Part shown: in pieces, positions 41,158-51,909 of the stretch | Numbering within the stretch: position 1 is the first letter of the stretch | Layout: each line of letters starts with the position of its first letter | Assembly (NCBI GenBank): GCA_902627335.1 | Contig: CACOIV010000001.1 | Location: forward strand, 27,805-91,804 | Direction: 5' to 3' | Origin: an uncultured Prochlorococcus sp. | GTDB lineage: Bacteria > Cyanobacteriota > Cyanobacteriia > PCC-6307 > Cyanobiaceae | DNA: 64,000 bases | Program-made: the position numbers and the translations under genes | Notes under the pieces: generated by a model | Seen by the model: the letters and a program-made list of their open reading frames with translations, nothing else | Told to the model about the DNA's origin: nothing | Databases searched by the model: none

Positions 41158-42498
41158 TTAAGTTCTTAATAAAAATAAATTTAAGAACGTCAATCCATTC
41201 CACAAAGAATGCATAACAACTGATGATATTAATCTACCTGATATTAGTCTTGTGCATGCGAGTCCAACACCTAAAACAAAAAGAGGAGGAAATTCACTAA
41301 AACTTAAGTGAGCCAGAGCAAATATAAATGATGAAAATACTATTCCAATTATCTTCCCAAAATCCCTTGATAAAATGGGTAGTAATACGCCTCTAAATAT
41401 AATTTCTTCAAAAAGTGGAGCTATAAGTGTCGTTGTAATAAATAATATTAAAAAAGCAAAATAATTATTATTGTTCAAAACTATTTCTAGAAGTGGGTTA
41501 CTCCCCATTTGATTTTCAATAAAATAATTCATTACCAAAGAAGTCAATAAGACTATTGGTATTATCATTATCCAACCTCTAATACCATCTAAAAGACCTT
41601 TATAAATTGGTTTAAAGTTAAATTGAAAATAGTCTTTTTTTAAAATAAATTCTTTATCAATAAATTTTATTTGTTTAAAGACTATGAATAAAGGTGGCAA
41701 TGCCATGAAAATATAGCCAAAAAATATTTTTAAAGCCTGTGATATCTCATTTGATAAATCCTTTGTAAAAAAATCAACAATTGTTATGGATAATAGAGGA
41801 GAAAATACTTCTCCAAGTACTACAAAACCGCCAGAAATCAATAAAATCATATCAATCAAATCAAGTTTTAATGGAGTAAATTCCTTCCAATATATTGATT
41901 TTGACTTTAATACCCTCCAAAGATTTTTAATTAATAACGATGAACCAATTAGGATTGTTAATAAAGGAATTAAACGAATAATAATTAGCTTTAAAAACAT
42001 TATTTGAGATGTTTTTAAGGATATAAATTGTGTTTCGTTATGTCCAAAATTTTTACTTAAAAGATAATACAAATATCTGTCATTTCTAAATTGATAAAAG
42101 AATTCTTCACTTGGTTTAAATGAATCATCTAAATTACCTTTTATAATATTTTTAATTGCATCTCTATAAATTTGACTATCAAACTGATTAACTAATTCAT
42201 TATTTATTTCCTTACTTTCCTTACTTAAAATTATTGATATTAATCTACCTCGATCTGTCAATTTATCAAACCCAACTTTTGATAGTGCAAAACGCATATC
42301 ATCGGATGGATTATTACTAAATAATTTTTTTAAATCATTGGGTATAGAGGGTAAAGCAAGCTCTGTAATTTCTATTTCCTTTTGAGAAATATCAAAAACC
42401 ACTGAAGGTCTTTCTAGGCTATCTTTAAGTCCTTGCTGCCAGACAAAAAAAGTAATCAATAATGATATAACAGCTAAAATTATTTTTTGTTTAGGCAT
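41158..42498 (-). CDS. CPBP/CAAX-type (Abi) intramembrane protease
   Basis: 446 residues: one N-terminal span, a ~150-residue extracytoplasmic region, then about eight membrane spans. The C-terminal CPBP domain has EEIIFRG (~364-370), the FALAH motif (~390-396) and HSLWN, the three conserved glutamyl-protease motifs. Functions of this family include prenyl-protein processing and bacteriocin immunity; here substrate is unknown. Confidence 0.87.
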   Translation of the reverse strand: MPKQKIILAVISLLITFFVWQQGLKDSLERPSVVFDISQKEIEITELALPSIPNDLKKLFSNNPSDDMRFALSKVGFDKLTDRGRLISIILSKESKEINNELVNQFDSQIYRDAIKNIIKGNLDDSFKPSEEFFYQFRNDRYLYYLLSKNFGHNETQFISLKTSQIMFLKLIIIRLIPLLTILIGSSLLIKNLWRVLKSKSIYWKEFTPLKLDLIDMILLISGGFVVLGEVFSPLLSITIVDFFTKDLSNEISQALKIFFGYIFMALPPLFIVFKQIKFIDKEFILKKDYFQFNFKPIYKGLLDGIRGWIMIIPIVLLTSLVMNYFIENQMGSNPLLEIVLNNNNYFAFLILFITTTLIAPLFEEIIFRGVLLPILSRDFGKIIGIVFSSFIFALAHLSFSEFPPLFVLGVGLACTRLISGRLISSVVMHSLWNGLTFLNLFLLRT

Positions 42499-42586
42499 CT
42501 GCTTTTTTATAAAGGAAGGCTATTCTTTAAACTAGACTATTTTAGTTTTTGAATTTTTAGTATATCTATTTTAATCACTCCATGAG

Positions 42587-43945
42587 ATGATTAAACTATT
42601 GAATAAATATTTAAGAATGGTCCTTCGTTTGATTTTTGTAAGACATGGTTTAAGCAGTTTTAATGCTAAAGGATTAATTCAAGGGAGAACAGACGAATCT
42701 TACCTGACTGAGGAGGGTTATTATCAAGCAAAATTAACTGGAGAAATATTAAATCAAGTTAATATTGATGAGATTTATTCTTCCCCTTTAGTAAGAGCTT
42801 CGGAAACCGCAAAAACGATAGAGAAACATTTAAATAAGAACTTAGAAATCCAGTACGATAAAAATTTATTAGAAGTTGATCTTGCTAATTGGTCAGGATT
42901 GAAAACAACAGAAATCAAAGAGAGATTTAAAAGTGAATACCAAATTTGGAAAAGTAATCCAGAAAATTTAATAATTAAAAAAGAAAATGAATCACATTAT
43001 GAACCTATTAAGGAATTATTCATTCAAGCCAAAGAATTTATTGATGCATTAACTAATAAAAATAATAATTGTGAAAATAAAAATATCTTAATAATTGCTC
43101 ATAATGCAATCTTAAGATGTTTAATCCTTTATTTAATTGACAAACCAAATAAAGGATTTAGAAAAATCAAACTAGATAATGCATCTATTTCAATTTTAAA
43201 TCTTTCAAAAACCAATAAATCTTTAAAAACTCAAATTGAGTGTCTGAATCAAACATCCCACCTTAATATAAACATACCGAAACCAATTGGGGATTCAAGA
43301 ATAATACTGGTAAGACACGGCGAAACCGACTGGAATAAAGAGGGCAGATTTCAAGGTCAGATTGACATTCCACTAAATGAAACAGGCAAAAATCAAGCAC
43401 AAAAAGCTTCAAACTATCTTAAATCAATTGAGTTTAATAAGGCTTATTCCAGCTCAATGAGTAGACCCACAGAAACAGCAAAAATAATTCTAGGAAAAAA
43501 GAGTAATCTTAGTATTTTAAAAATTGATGAATTATCAGAAATAAGTCACGGTCTTTGGGAAGGTAAATTAGAAAAAGAAATTAAAACCTCATGGCCAGAA
43601 ATGCTTAATAAATGGCATCAAGAACCAGAAAATGTGATTATGCCTGAAGGTGAATCAATAGAAGATGTCTCTAAAAGATCTTTAAGTGCTTGGCAAAGTA
43701 TTTGCAAAAATCAAAATAAAAATGATGTCACATTAGTTGTTGCACATGATGCTGTTAACAAAACTCTTATCTGTAATATATTGGGATTATCTTATTCAAA
43801 AATATGGACGATTAAGCAAGGAAATGGGGGTATAACAGTTATTGATATTTTTGATGATCCAGAAAAAGATAGCGTTTTAAGCGCATTAAATATTACAACA
43901 CACTTAGGTAATATTATAGACTCTACAGCTTCTGGCGCTCTTTAG
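42587..43945 (+). CDS. Tandem histidine-phosphatase (phosphoglycerate-mutase-like) protein
   Basis: 452 residues made of two complete histidine phosphatase domains. Domain 1 has VRHGLSSFN, SPLVRASETA and IIAHNA; domain 2 (from ~235) has VRHGETDWN, SSMSRPTETA, SHGLWEG and VVAHDA. Both keep the catalytic RHG and second His. It is annotated in relatives as phosphoglycerate mutase or alpha-ribazole phosphatase; the sequence does not decide. An ATG at 42617 is an alternative start. Confidence 0.88.
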   Translation: MIKLLNKYLRMVLRLIFVRHGLSSFNAKGLIQGRTDESYLTEEGYYQAKLTGEILNQVNIDEIYSSPLVRASETAKTIEKHLNKNLEIQYDKNLLEVDLANWSGLKTTEIKERFKSEYQIWKSNPENLIIKKENESHYEPIKELFIQAKEFIDALTNKNNNCENKNILIIAHNAILRCLILYLIDKPNKGFRKIKLDNASISILNLSKTNKSLKTQIECLNQTSHLNINIPKPIGDSRIILVRHGETDWNKEGRFQGQIDIPLNETGKNQAQKASNYLKSIEFNKAYSSSMSRPTETAKIILGKKSNLSILKIDELSEISHGLWEGKLEKEIKTSWPEMLNKWHQEPENVIMPEGESIEDVSKRSLSAWQSICKNQNKNDVTLVVAHDAVNKTLICNILGLSYSKIWTIKQGNGGITVIDIFDDPEKDSVLSALNITTHLGNIIDSTASGAL

Positions 43946-43985
43946 TAAATAAAGGGATTTAAATATAAAATAAGAAAAGGACTAA

Positions 43986-44654
43986 TTATTTTCTTGGAAT
44001 ATTAAAAGTGCCCATATTATTAAATGGCCAAAATCTATATAAAGCTTTACCAATTATTTGTTTCTTATCCAGAAATTTGCCCCCTGGCCAATATCTTCCA
44101 TCCCAACTATTTGATCTATTATCTCCTAAAACAAGATACTTATTTTTGGGAACTGTTACATTATCAAAGGAACCACAATCTTCAAAAAATAATCCTGTGC
44201 AAAAATTAGATATATAAGGTTCATCAAGTCTATTATTATTAATAAATACTTCCCCAAATCTATTTACGCTCACAATCTCTCCAGGCAAAGCAACTATTCT
44301 TTTTATGTATGCATCACAAGCAGGATCTCTTAATCCTGGTATTATCGACATAGGGGGAAATGACATAAAGAAACAATAAGCTTTTTTTGGCAAAGGTTCT
44401 GATCTTAAGAGTAAAAGTTCCTTATCAAATGCAAAAGGTGAATTAAATACAACAATTTCTCCCCTTTTTGGGTTTTTATATCTCTTCGAATATTTCTCAA
44501 TAATTAATCTATCGTTAATTTGTAATTCAGGTAACATTGAACCCGAGGGTATATATCTAGGTTCGGCAACAAAGGATCTACAGGAAGTTATCAACGTTGC
44601 AATTAATAATAGAGGGAACCATTCATTAAAGATATTTATAAAATTTTTATTCAT
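43986..44654 (-). CDS. lepB: Signal peptidase I
   Basis: 222 residues; removes signal peptides at the membrane outer face. One N-terminal span (~13-28), catalytic Ser39 in PSGSMLP, catalytic Lys118 in YIKRIVALPGE, and the C-terminal GDNRSNSWDGRYWPGG box. A ~30-residue insertion between the Ser and Lys boxes holds Cys residues (AYCFF, DPACDAY), as in other cyanobacterial homologues. Confidence 0.95.
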   Translation of the reverse strand: MNKNFINIFNEWFPLLLIATLITSCRSFVAEPRYIPSGSMLPELQINDRLIIEKYSKRYKNPKRGEIVVFNSPFAFDKELLLLRSEPLPKKAYCFFMSFPPMSIIPGLRDPACDAYIKRIVALPGEIVSVNRFGEVFINNNRLDEPYISNFCTGLFFEDCGSFDNVTVPKNKYLVLGDNRSNSWDGRYWPGGKFLDKKQIIGKALYRFWPFNNMGTFNIPRK

Positions 44655-44683
44655 TTAATAATTGATATTGGAGTTTTTTTGAA

Positions 44684-45232
44684 TTAATTTATTGCCTTTG
44701 ATTTTTTTAGAACCTTAAATGTTTTCTTTTTAACTTTTGAACACTTTTTAATAAGTTGCTCTACTGCATCGTAATCTCTCCATCCATCAATCTGAACTGT
44801 TCTTCCCTCAAGACCTTTACTTGTTCTAAAAAATTCGGCAACATCTTCTAATTGATTAGATGCGATTTGTTTAATACTTACTATCCCATTTTGTCTTTGA
44901 TTAGCGATTGGGACACATAATAATTTGCCATCATATGCACCACAATCATGCATATCTAAAACACCTATTGGTCTAGCCTTAATCATACATCCTGCGAAAG
45001 TAGGCTCATCCATTATTATCATTGCATCTAAAGGAGCACCATCATCAGCAAGTGTATTTGGAATAAAACCATAGTCAAAAGGATATCTTACGGAAGAATG
45101 AAGGACTCTATCTAAAACCATAATTCCAGCCTCAGGGCAATATTCATACTTATTTCTACTCCCAGCAGGAATCTCTACAACTAAATTAACAACTCCTTTC
45201 ATTGGTGATGGAGGGATCAAGCTAATATCCAT
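44684..45232 (-). CDS. ppa: Inorganic pyrophosphatase homologue with altered active site
   Basis: 182 residues, aligning along its full length to bacterial family I pyrophosphatase. Many ligands are kept: Glu20, Lys28, Glu30, Asp64, Asp69, Asp96, Asp101, Lys103. The motif DGDPLD reads DGAPLD, so the Asp expected at 66, the proposed general base, is Ala, and the usual YK pair in HYKDLE reads SK (Ser138). Activity may be low or changed. A second homologue with an intact motif is at 59916-60503. Confidence 0.88.
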   Translation of the reverse strand: MDISLIPPSPMKGVVNLVVEIPAGSRNKYEYCPEAGIMVLDRVLHSSVRYPFDYGFIPNTLADDGAPLDAMIIMDEPTFAGCMIKARPIGVLDMHDCGAYDGKLLCVPIANQRQNGIVSIKQIASNQLEDVAEFFRTSKGLEGRTVQIDGWRDYDAVEQLIKKCSKVKKKTFKVLKKSKAIN

Positions 45233-45476
45233 CTTTTTTTAAAAATTGATTAATTTCAGCTCCTTTATTCTGAGGTAAAGGGCGTTCAAGCAATACGCTT
45301 ATTGCAGGCAAAGAGATGGTAAGGATAGCCAGGATAATGCCAATAATTGTTATTGACGCATCAACGAAACTTAAAGGATCTTTATCCTCCCTCCCTTTTT
45401 CTTCTTTAATAGAAACTGGGAATAAGGATTGATCCGTTTCTCTTTTTGCAGATTGCTTCGGACTAGTATCAATCAA
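45222..45476 (-). CDS. Small single-span membrane protein overlapping ppa
   Basis: 84 residues; a polar, charged N-terminus (~45 residues) and one hydrophobic segment (ITIIGIILAILTISLPAISVLL). No recognised family. Start seems to be TTG at 45476, since no internal Met exists. Its end overlaps the ppa start by 11 bases, suggesting translational coupling. Confidence 0.7.
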   Translation of the reverse strand: MIDTSPKQSAKRETDQSLFPVSIKEEKGREDKDPLSFVDASITIIGIILAILTISLPAISVLLERPLPQNKGAEINQFLKKDGY

Positions 45477-45558
45477 GAGCTTAATCTTACTTTGGAAAAT
45501 TAAGTTTTGCTTAACAAATATATCCTACAATCAAGGTGAAAATAAATCAAAATTATTT

Positions 45559-45918
45559 TTAAGTCATATTATTTTTTTCAAGTAAAGCCTTTATATCTTT
45601 AAGTTCCTGCAAAATTTGCACTAAAACATTTTGAGCAGCAGATGATGGAGAATTGAAAACCTCAACAGTAACTTCTTTAATTCTTAAGATATCCTTTGCA
45701 AACCTTGCAATTTCATTTGGGTGAAAACGCAAAGGTTCCTTTTGATCACTCCTATACTCGGGATTTAGTTTTCTTGGATTAAATATAGGATTCAGATTTC
45801 TAACATCAGTATTGGTATATCTATAAACAGAAGCTCTTGATCTATTAAGAAACTTTTGTACTTCATCGATACCTACTAACTCTTCCGAACTAGAAATATT
45901 TTTATCTAAACTTTCCAT
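45559..45918 (-). CDS. Putative helix-turn-helix DNA-binding protein
   Basis: 119 residues from the ATG at 45918; an in-frame ATG at 45927 adds three. VGIDEVQKFLNRSRASVYRYTN resembles a MerR/resolvase-like helix-turn-helix that reads DNA with SRASVYRY. The C-terminal 40 residues (AAQNVLVQILQELKDIKALLEK) form a probable coiled coil for dimerisation. Target unknown. Confidence 0.7.
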   Translation of the reverse strand: MESLDKNISSSEELVGIDEVQKFLNRSRASVYRYTNTDVRNLNPIFNPRKLNPEYRSDQKEPLRFHPNEIARFAKDILRIKEVTVEVFNSPSSAAQNVLVQILQELKDIKALLEKNNMT

Positions 45919-46093
45919 GATTTTCAAATTCTTTATTGTAAATAATTAAATTTTTTCCAAATTTGGATTAATTTTATTTATTGAAGAAAATAGCAGATTG
46001 CCAAGAGCAAAACTACATGGCTTCAGGGACTCAAGACACTTTAAAATTTTTAAACCATAGATTGATAAGATTGTTGTAATTATTTTTCAAAAG

Positions 46094-47884
46094 ATGCGCG
46101 TCACTTCTTTCCCTCTGGCGACGCTTCGTGATACTCCCTCAGAAGCAGAAATCACCTCCCATCAACTCCTCTTGAAAGGGGGATTTATAAAAAGAGTTAG
46201 CTCAGGTATATATGCATATATGCCATTGATGTTAAGAGTTATAGAAAAAATCTCTCTAATAATAGAAAAAGAATTAAACAAAATTGGTTGTAGTCAATTA
46301 CTTTTACCCCAGCTGCATCCTTCGGAATTATGGAAAAAATCAGGGAGATGGGAAGGATATACAGAAGGTGAGGGGATTATGTTTAATCTTAAAGATAGAC
46401 AGGACCGTTCATTTGGATTGGCGCCCACTCATGAAGAGGTTATTACCTACATTGCCTCCGAAATAGTGAAATCATATAAGCAATTACCATTTTGTTTTTA
46501 CCAAATTCAAACAAAATTTAGAGATGAAATTCGTCCTCGATTTGGGCTTATGAGAAGCAGAGAATTTATAATGAAAGATGGTTATTCCTTTCATAGTTCT
46601 AAAGAGGATCTAGTTGATTTTTATAAAATCATGGAAAAATCATATGAGAATATTTTTGCAAACTGTGGTTTAAATACATTAGGCGTAGAGGCAGATAGTG
46701 GCGCTATTGGTGGGGCAGCATCCAAGGAATTTATGGTTACTGCTGATTCTGGGGAGGATTCTATCCTTTTTACTAAAAGTGGTTCCTATTCAGCAAATAT
46801 TGAAAAAGCAATATCAATACCCTCCAAAGAAAAACCTCTTAAGAATTTTTCAAAATCTTTAATTCATACTCCAAATCAAAAGTCTATTCAAGACATCTGC
46901 AAAACAAATAATCTTGATCCTTCACAGATAGTCAAAGTAATAATATACATAGCAAAATTTGAAGATAAATCTGAAGTCCCTTTGTTACTCTGTATCAGAG
47001 GAGACCAAACTATAAATGATGTTAAAGTTTTTAACTTAATTGATAAGACAAAACAATCTAATTTGATAAATCTCTCTATTATCGAAAGTGATTTAGAAAT
47101 AAAGAAAAACTTAAATGAATTACCCCTTGGATATATTGGCCCAGATTTAGAAGACCAATTAATCAAAAAAAATTCCTCCTGGGAAAAGAAATGGGTAAGA
47201 ATAGTGGATCATTCTGCTTATAATTTATCAAACTTTGTAAGTGGTGCTAACAAGGTAGATTTCCATAAATTCTTTAATTCATGGAAATTTATTGGAGATA
47301 ATTATATAGAAGCAGATATAAGGAATTCAAAAGCAGGGGATTTCTTAAATAAAGAAAGTTCGGAAATACTTTTAGAAGCGAAGGGGATTGAAATTGGTCA
47401 TATTTTTCAATTAGGACAAAAATATAGTGAAAAGTTAGATGCAAAATTTTCAAATCAAAAGGGTCTCTTAGAAAATATATGGATGGGCTGTTATGGGATA
47501 GGAGTATCTAGATTAGCCCAAGCTGCCATAGAGCAAAATCATGATAAAAATGGGATCTGTTGGCCAATTCAAATTTCACCTTTTCAAGTAGTTTTAATTG
47601 CTACAAATTTAAAAGACCCCATACAAGAAAAATTAGCACTAAGCATATATACAGAGATGCAAAAAAATAATATTGATGTACTTTTTGATGATAGAGATGA
47701 AAGAGCAGGAGTTAAATTTAAGGATGCTGACTTAATAGGAATTCCCTTCAGAATAATTGTAGGAAGAGATGCGATTGATAATCAAGTAGAATTAATTTCT
47801 AGATCAAAAAAAATCCAACTTAAACTTTCATCAAAAGAATTAGTAGAAAAATTTCTTAATGAATCAAAACTAATGTATTATTAG
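46094..47884 (+). CDS. proS: Prolyl-tRNA synthetase
   Basis: 596-residue class II synthetase of the bacterial type, with an insertion (editing-like) domain between motifs 2 and 3 (~220-390). Motif 2 is around FRDEIRPRFGLMRSREFIMKDGYSFH, and motif 3 includes GCYGIGVSRL. An anticodon-binding domain ends the protein. A 166-base gap upstream shows no other feature. Confidence 0.96.
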   Translation: MRVTSFPLATLRDTPSEAEITSHQLLLKGGFIKRVSSGIYAYMPLMLRVIEKISLIIEKELNKIGCSQLLLPQLHPSELWKKSGRWEGYTEGEGIMFNLKDRQDRSFGLAPTHEEVITYIASEIVKSYKQLPFCFYQIQTKFRDEIRPRFGLMRSREFIMKDGYSFHSSKEDLVDFYKIMEKSYENIFANCGLNTLGVEADSGAIGGAASKEFMVTADSGEDSILFTKSGSYSANIEKAISIPSKEKPLKNFSKSLIHTPNQKSIQDICKTNNLDPSQIVKVIIYIAKFEDKSEVPLLLCIRGDQTINDVKVFNLIDKTKQSNLINLSIIESDLEIKKNLNELPLGYIGPDLEDQLIKKNSSWEKKWVRIVDHSAYNLSNFVSGANKVDFHKFFNSWKFIGDNYIEADIRNSKAGDFLNKESSEILLEAKGIEIGHIFQLGQKYSEKLDAKFSNQKGLLENIWMGCYGIGVSRLAQAAIEQNHDKNGICWPIQISPFQVVLIATNLKDPIQEKLALSIYTEMQKNNIDVLFDDRDERAGVKFKDADLIGIPFRIIVGRDAIDNQVELISRSKKIQLKLSSKELVEKFLNESKLMYY

Positions 47885-47923
47885 AGTAAATAAAGAATAT
47901 AAAATCATTAAGAGTAATTAATT

Positions 47924-48358
47924 ATGATTAAAAAAATGTTTAAATCACTTTCAAAAATTTTTCATAGAGTATTTATATTTACCCTGTCATTAATCACAAG
48001 TGTCACATTATTAGGATATCCAGCTTTTGCTGCAAAAAGTAATATGACCGGTGATTACACGAAAGATACAGTTTCTGTAGTTAAAACTTTAAAGGAAGTA
48101 ATTGATACACCTAAGGATGCGCCTAATAAAGAAGAAGTGAGAGAGGAAGCATTATCTGTAATAACAGATTATATTTCTAGATATAGGAACAGAGGCATGG
48201 TTAACACTACTCAATCATTCACTACAATGCAAACCGCACTAAACGCAATGGCTGGCCACTATAAAAATTTCGCCACAAGACCTTTACCAGATAACCTTAA
48301 AGAGCGGCTAAATAAGGAATTATCTATCGCTGAGAAAATGGTTCTTAGAGAAAGTTAA
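47924..48358 (+). CDS. psb27: Photosystem II assembly protein Psb27
   Basis: 144 residues. A lumenal four-helix assembly factor that binds CP43 and protects the immature water-splitting site. The mature region GDYTKDTVSVVKTLKEVID and the C-terminal LNAMAGHYKNFATRPLP are family-typical. The signal peptide ends PAFAA, a signal peptidase I site; there is no lipobox Cys and no Cys at all, unlike Synechocystis Psb27, which is a lipoprotein. Confidence 0.93.
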   Translation: MIKKMFKSLSKIFHRVFIFTLSLITSVTLLGYPAFAAKSNMTGDYTKDTVSVVKTLKEVIDTPKDAPNKEEVREEALSVITDYISRYRNRGMVNTTQSFTTMQTALNAMAGHYKNFATRPLPDNLKERLNKELSIAEKMVLRES

Positions 48359-49750
<1,392 letters not shown>

Positions 49751-49759
49751 GAAAAATTT

Positions 49760-50773
49760 ATGAAAAAAACTCCATCAAAATTAAAAGATGAAAAAGTTAT
49801 AGATCTAGTAGGGATTGGTAACGCGATCGTAGATATTGTTGTTAATGTCGAAGATGATTTTTTAGAAATCAATAACCTCCAGAAAGGATCAATGAACTTA
49901 ATTGATATTAATCGTTCAAAAAATATCCTTGATAGATGTAATATTTTAAAAAAGGTATCCGGGGGATCAGCTGCTAATACTGTTGTTGCTCTTGCAAATT
50001 TAGGTAATAAAGTTGAATTTATTGGAAGAGTTAAAGATGATAAATTTGGAGGATTTTTCGCTAGTGATATTAAAGCCAGCGGTACTATTTTTCAAATGAA
50101 GCCAGTTATAAGTTTAGAGGAAAGTGCCCACTCTATAATTTTAATTACGCCAGATGCACAAAGAACGATGTGTACATATTTAGGTGCCTCCGTAGAATTT
50201 GAACAGAACAATATAAATTTCAAATCAATTCAAAAAAGTAAATATCTATATCTTGAGGGATATCTTTGGGATGCTGAAAAAGCGAAATTAGCTTTTCTAG
50301 AAGCAGCAAAAATTGCGAAAGAATCAAATACTCAAATTATTCTTTCTCTCTCTGATCCTTTTTGTGTTGAGAGGCATCGAGATAGTTTCTTAGAATTAAT
50401 TAAAAACTTTACAGATATTCTGTTTTGTAATGAAAGTGAATTAAAAAGTCTTTTTAAAAAAAATGATTTAAGTAATTGTATCGAACAAATCAAGTCTATA
50501 TGTAAATTAAGTGTTGTAACCCTTGGAAAAGATGGATCATTAGTGATAAATAATGAAAATATTCAAAAAATAAAACCTTATATCTTTGGAGAAATAATTG
50601 ATACTACTGGAGCAGGAGATATCTATGCAGGAGGATTTATCAATGGGCTTATTAATGGATTTTCATTACAAAATTGCGGAATATTTGGTTCTATTTGTGC
50701 AGGTCATATAATTACACAAATCGGTTCAAGGCCAGAGGTCAATTTAAAAAAATTAATTGAAGAAAATATTTAA
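49760..50773 (+). CDS. PfkB-family sugar/nucleoside kinase
   Basis: 337 residues of the ribokinase fold. Motif 1 is in KVSGGSAANTVVALANLG, and the C-terminal motif DTTGAGDIYAGGF carries the catalytic Asp and anion hole. The sequence is closer to adenosine-kinase-like members than to fructokinase, but the substrate cannot be fixed. Co-oriented with purA, which may hint at purine salvage. Ends overlap with cutA by four bases. Confidence 0.88.
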   Translation: MKKTPSKLKDEKVIDLVGIGNAIVDIVVNVEDDFLEINNLQKGSMNLIDINRSKNILDRCNILKKVSGGSAANTVVALANLGNKVEFIGRVKDDKFGGFFASDIKASGTIFQMKPVISLEESAHSIILITPDAQRTMCTYLGASVEFEQNNINFKSIQKSKYLYLEGYLWDAEKAKLAFLEAAKIAKESNTQIILSLSDPFCVERHRDSFLELIKNFTDILFCNESELKSLFKKNDLSNCIEQIKSICKLSVVTLGKDGSLVINNENIQKIKPYIFGEIIDTTGAGDIYAGGFINGLINGFSLQNCGIFGSICAGHIITQIGSRPEVNLKKLIEENI

Positions 50774-51081
50774 TGCATCGATTTTACTACCCATTCATAA
50801 TAACTACTTTCAGATTCAAAATTCTTGTATATGATTTGCGGGATTTCATATCCAATCTCAAATTTTAGAAATTCAATAAGATTATTTAATTTTTCAGATT
50901 TACTTTTAATAGTTACTTCATATTCAGAATCATTCTGAATCTTTTCATCCCAAAGATAAAAAGAATTAATTTCTTTGATAGAAACGCATGCTGCTAACTT
51001 ATCATTGAGTAATTTTCTAGCTATTTTTTCTGCACAATATTTATTAGATACTGTTGTACATAGAATCAATAAATAATTCAT
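50770..51081 (-). CDS. cutA: Divalent-cation tolerance protein CutA
   Basis: 103 residues, trimeric ferredoxin-like fold. LLNDKLAACVSIKEINSFYLWDEKI is the family core with the conserved Cys, and YEIPQIIYKNF the C-terminal motif. Linked to copper tolerance in E. coli, though the mechanism remains unclear. Confidence 0.94.
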   Translation of the reverse strand: MNYLLILCTTVSNKYCAEKIARKLLNDKLAACVSIKEINSFYLWDEKIQNDSEYEVTIKSKSEKLNNLIEFLKFEIGYEIPQIIYKNFESESSYYEWVVKSMH

Positions 51082-51090
51082 ATGGTAATT

Positions 51091-51882
51091 TTAGATTTTA
51101 GAAATAAATTTTATCAAATTATCATAATCCGTAAAAACATATTTTATTCTCTTCTCTATTGGCCTTCTCAATTTAAATAATTTTATATTAGTTCTTTCAG
51201 ATATTTCCTCCCAAATCATTTGTGAATAACTACCAGAATCCCTGCATAAAATATAATCAATATCCCAATTTTTACATAAAAAATACTCCAGTTTGTTTTC
51301 CCCAAACTTGCTTGGATTTAAAATTGCTATGTTCGAATTTCTTACGCAAGAAGAAAATCCATTTAATATACTTTCCTCTGTAGCAAGGATTCTTGCAAAA
51401 ATATTGACCTCGAAGTTCATATAGTATTCCGCTACTTCATTAAGGCTTCTTGCTCCAATAGCTAAAAGAAGATTTTTATTTTTAATATCTGAAATTTTGA
51501 TTCCTTTTAAATCCTCCACAAATCTTGAATTTAATAGAGATTTAGACTGAATTTGTCTTTCGAACCTTAAAAGCATTTTATTTAATTTTTTACATCCTTT
51601 TGCAAGATTTGCGGAAATCTGAATTGCGAAAGGATGAGTAGCATCAATAATCAAATCTATTTGATATTTTTCTAAAAATTGGCACACTTCTATTTCATCA
51701 AAGATTTTTCCTGTAATGATGTGTAACTTACTTTTCCTTGGATAAACTAAACTTGCTTTATGACTAATAACGCTTACAAAAACTACATAGTTAAGGTTTA
51801 ATAATTTATCAGCAATAATAGGCCCATCAGATGTTCCTGAAAGGATCCAAACATTTTCGTGGCATTTTTCTGAATTTTGCAT
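51091..51882 (-). CDS. cobK: Precorrin-6A reductase (CobK/CbiJ family)
   Basis: 263 residues; NADPH-dependent reduction in corrin ring synthesis. WILSGTSDGPIIADKL at the start, IDATHPFA in the first third and RDSGSYS near the end are diagnostic. The frame opens at 51918, which would overlap the divergent ssb start; the ATG at 51882 begins just before the conserved WILSG strand and is preferred. Confidence 0.88.
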   Translation of the reverse strand: MQNSEKCHENVWILSGTSDGPIIADKLLNLNYVVFVSVISHKASLVYPRKSKLHIITGKIFDEIEVCQFLEKYQIDLIIDATHPFAIQISANLAKGCKKLNKMLLRFERQIQSKSLLNSRFVEDLKGIKISDIKNKNLLLAIGARSLNEVAEYYMNFEVNIFARILATEESILNGFSSCVRNSNIAILNPSKFGENKLEYFLCKNWDIDYILCRDSGSYSQMIWEEISERTNIKLFKLRRPIEKRIKYVFTDYDNLIKFISKI

Positions 51883-51909
51883 CAATATATCTTTAAATAA
51901 AAAAGACAA

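Noticed and set aside
45222..45927. Toxin-antitoxin pair from two adjacent small genes
   Set aside because: One encodes a single-span protein and the other a helix-turn-helix protein 82 bases apart; no toxin motif is visible.
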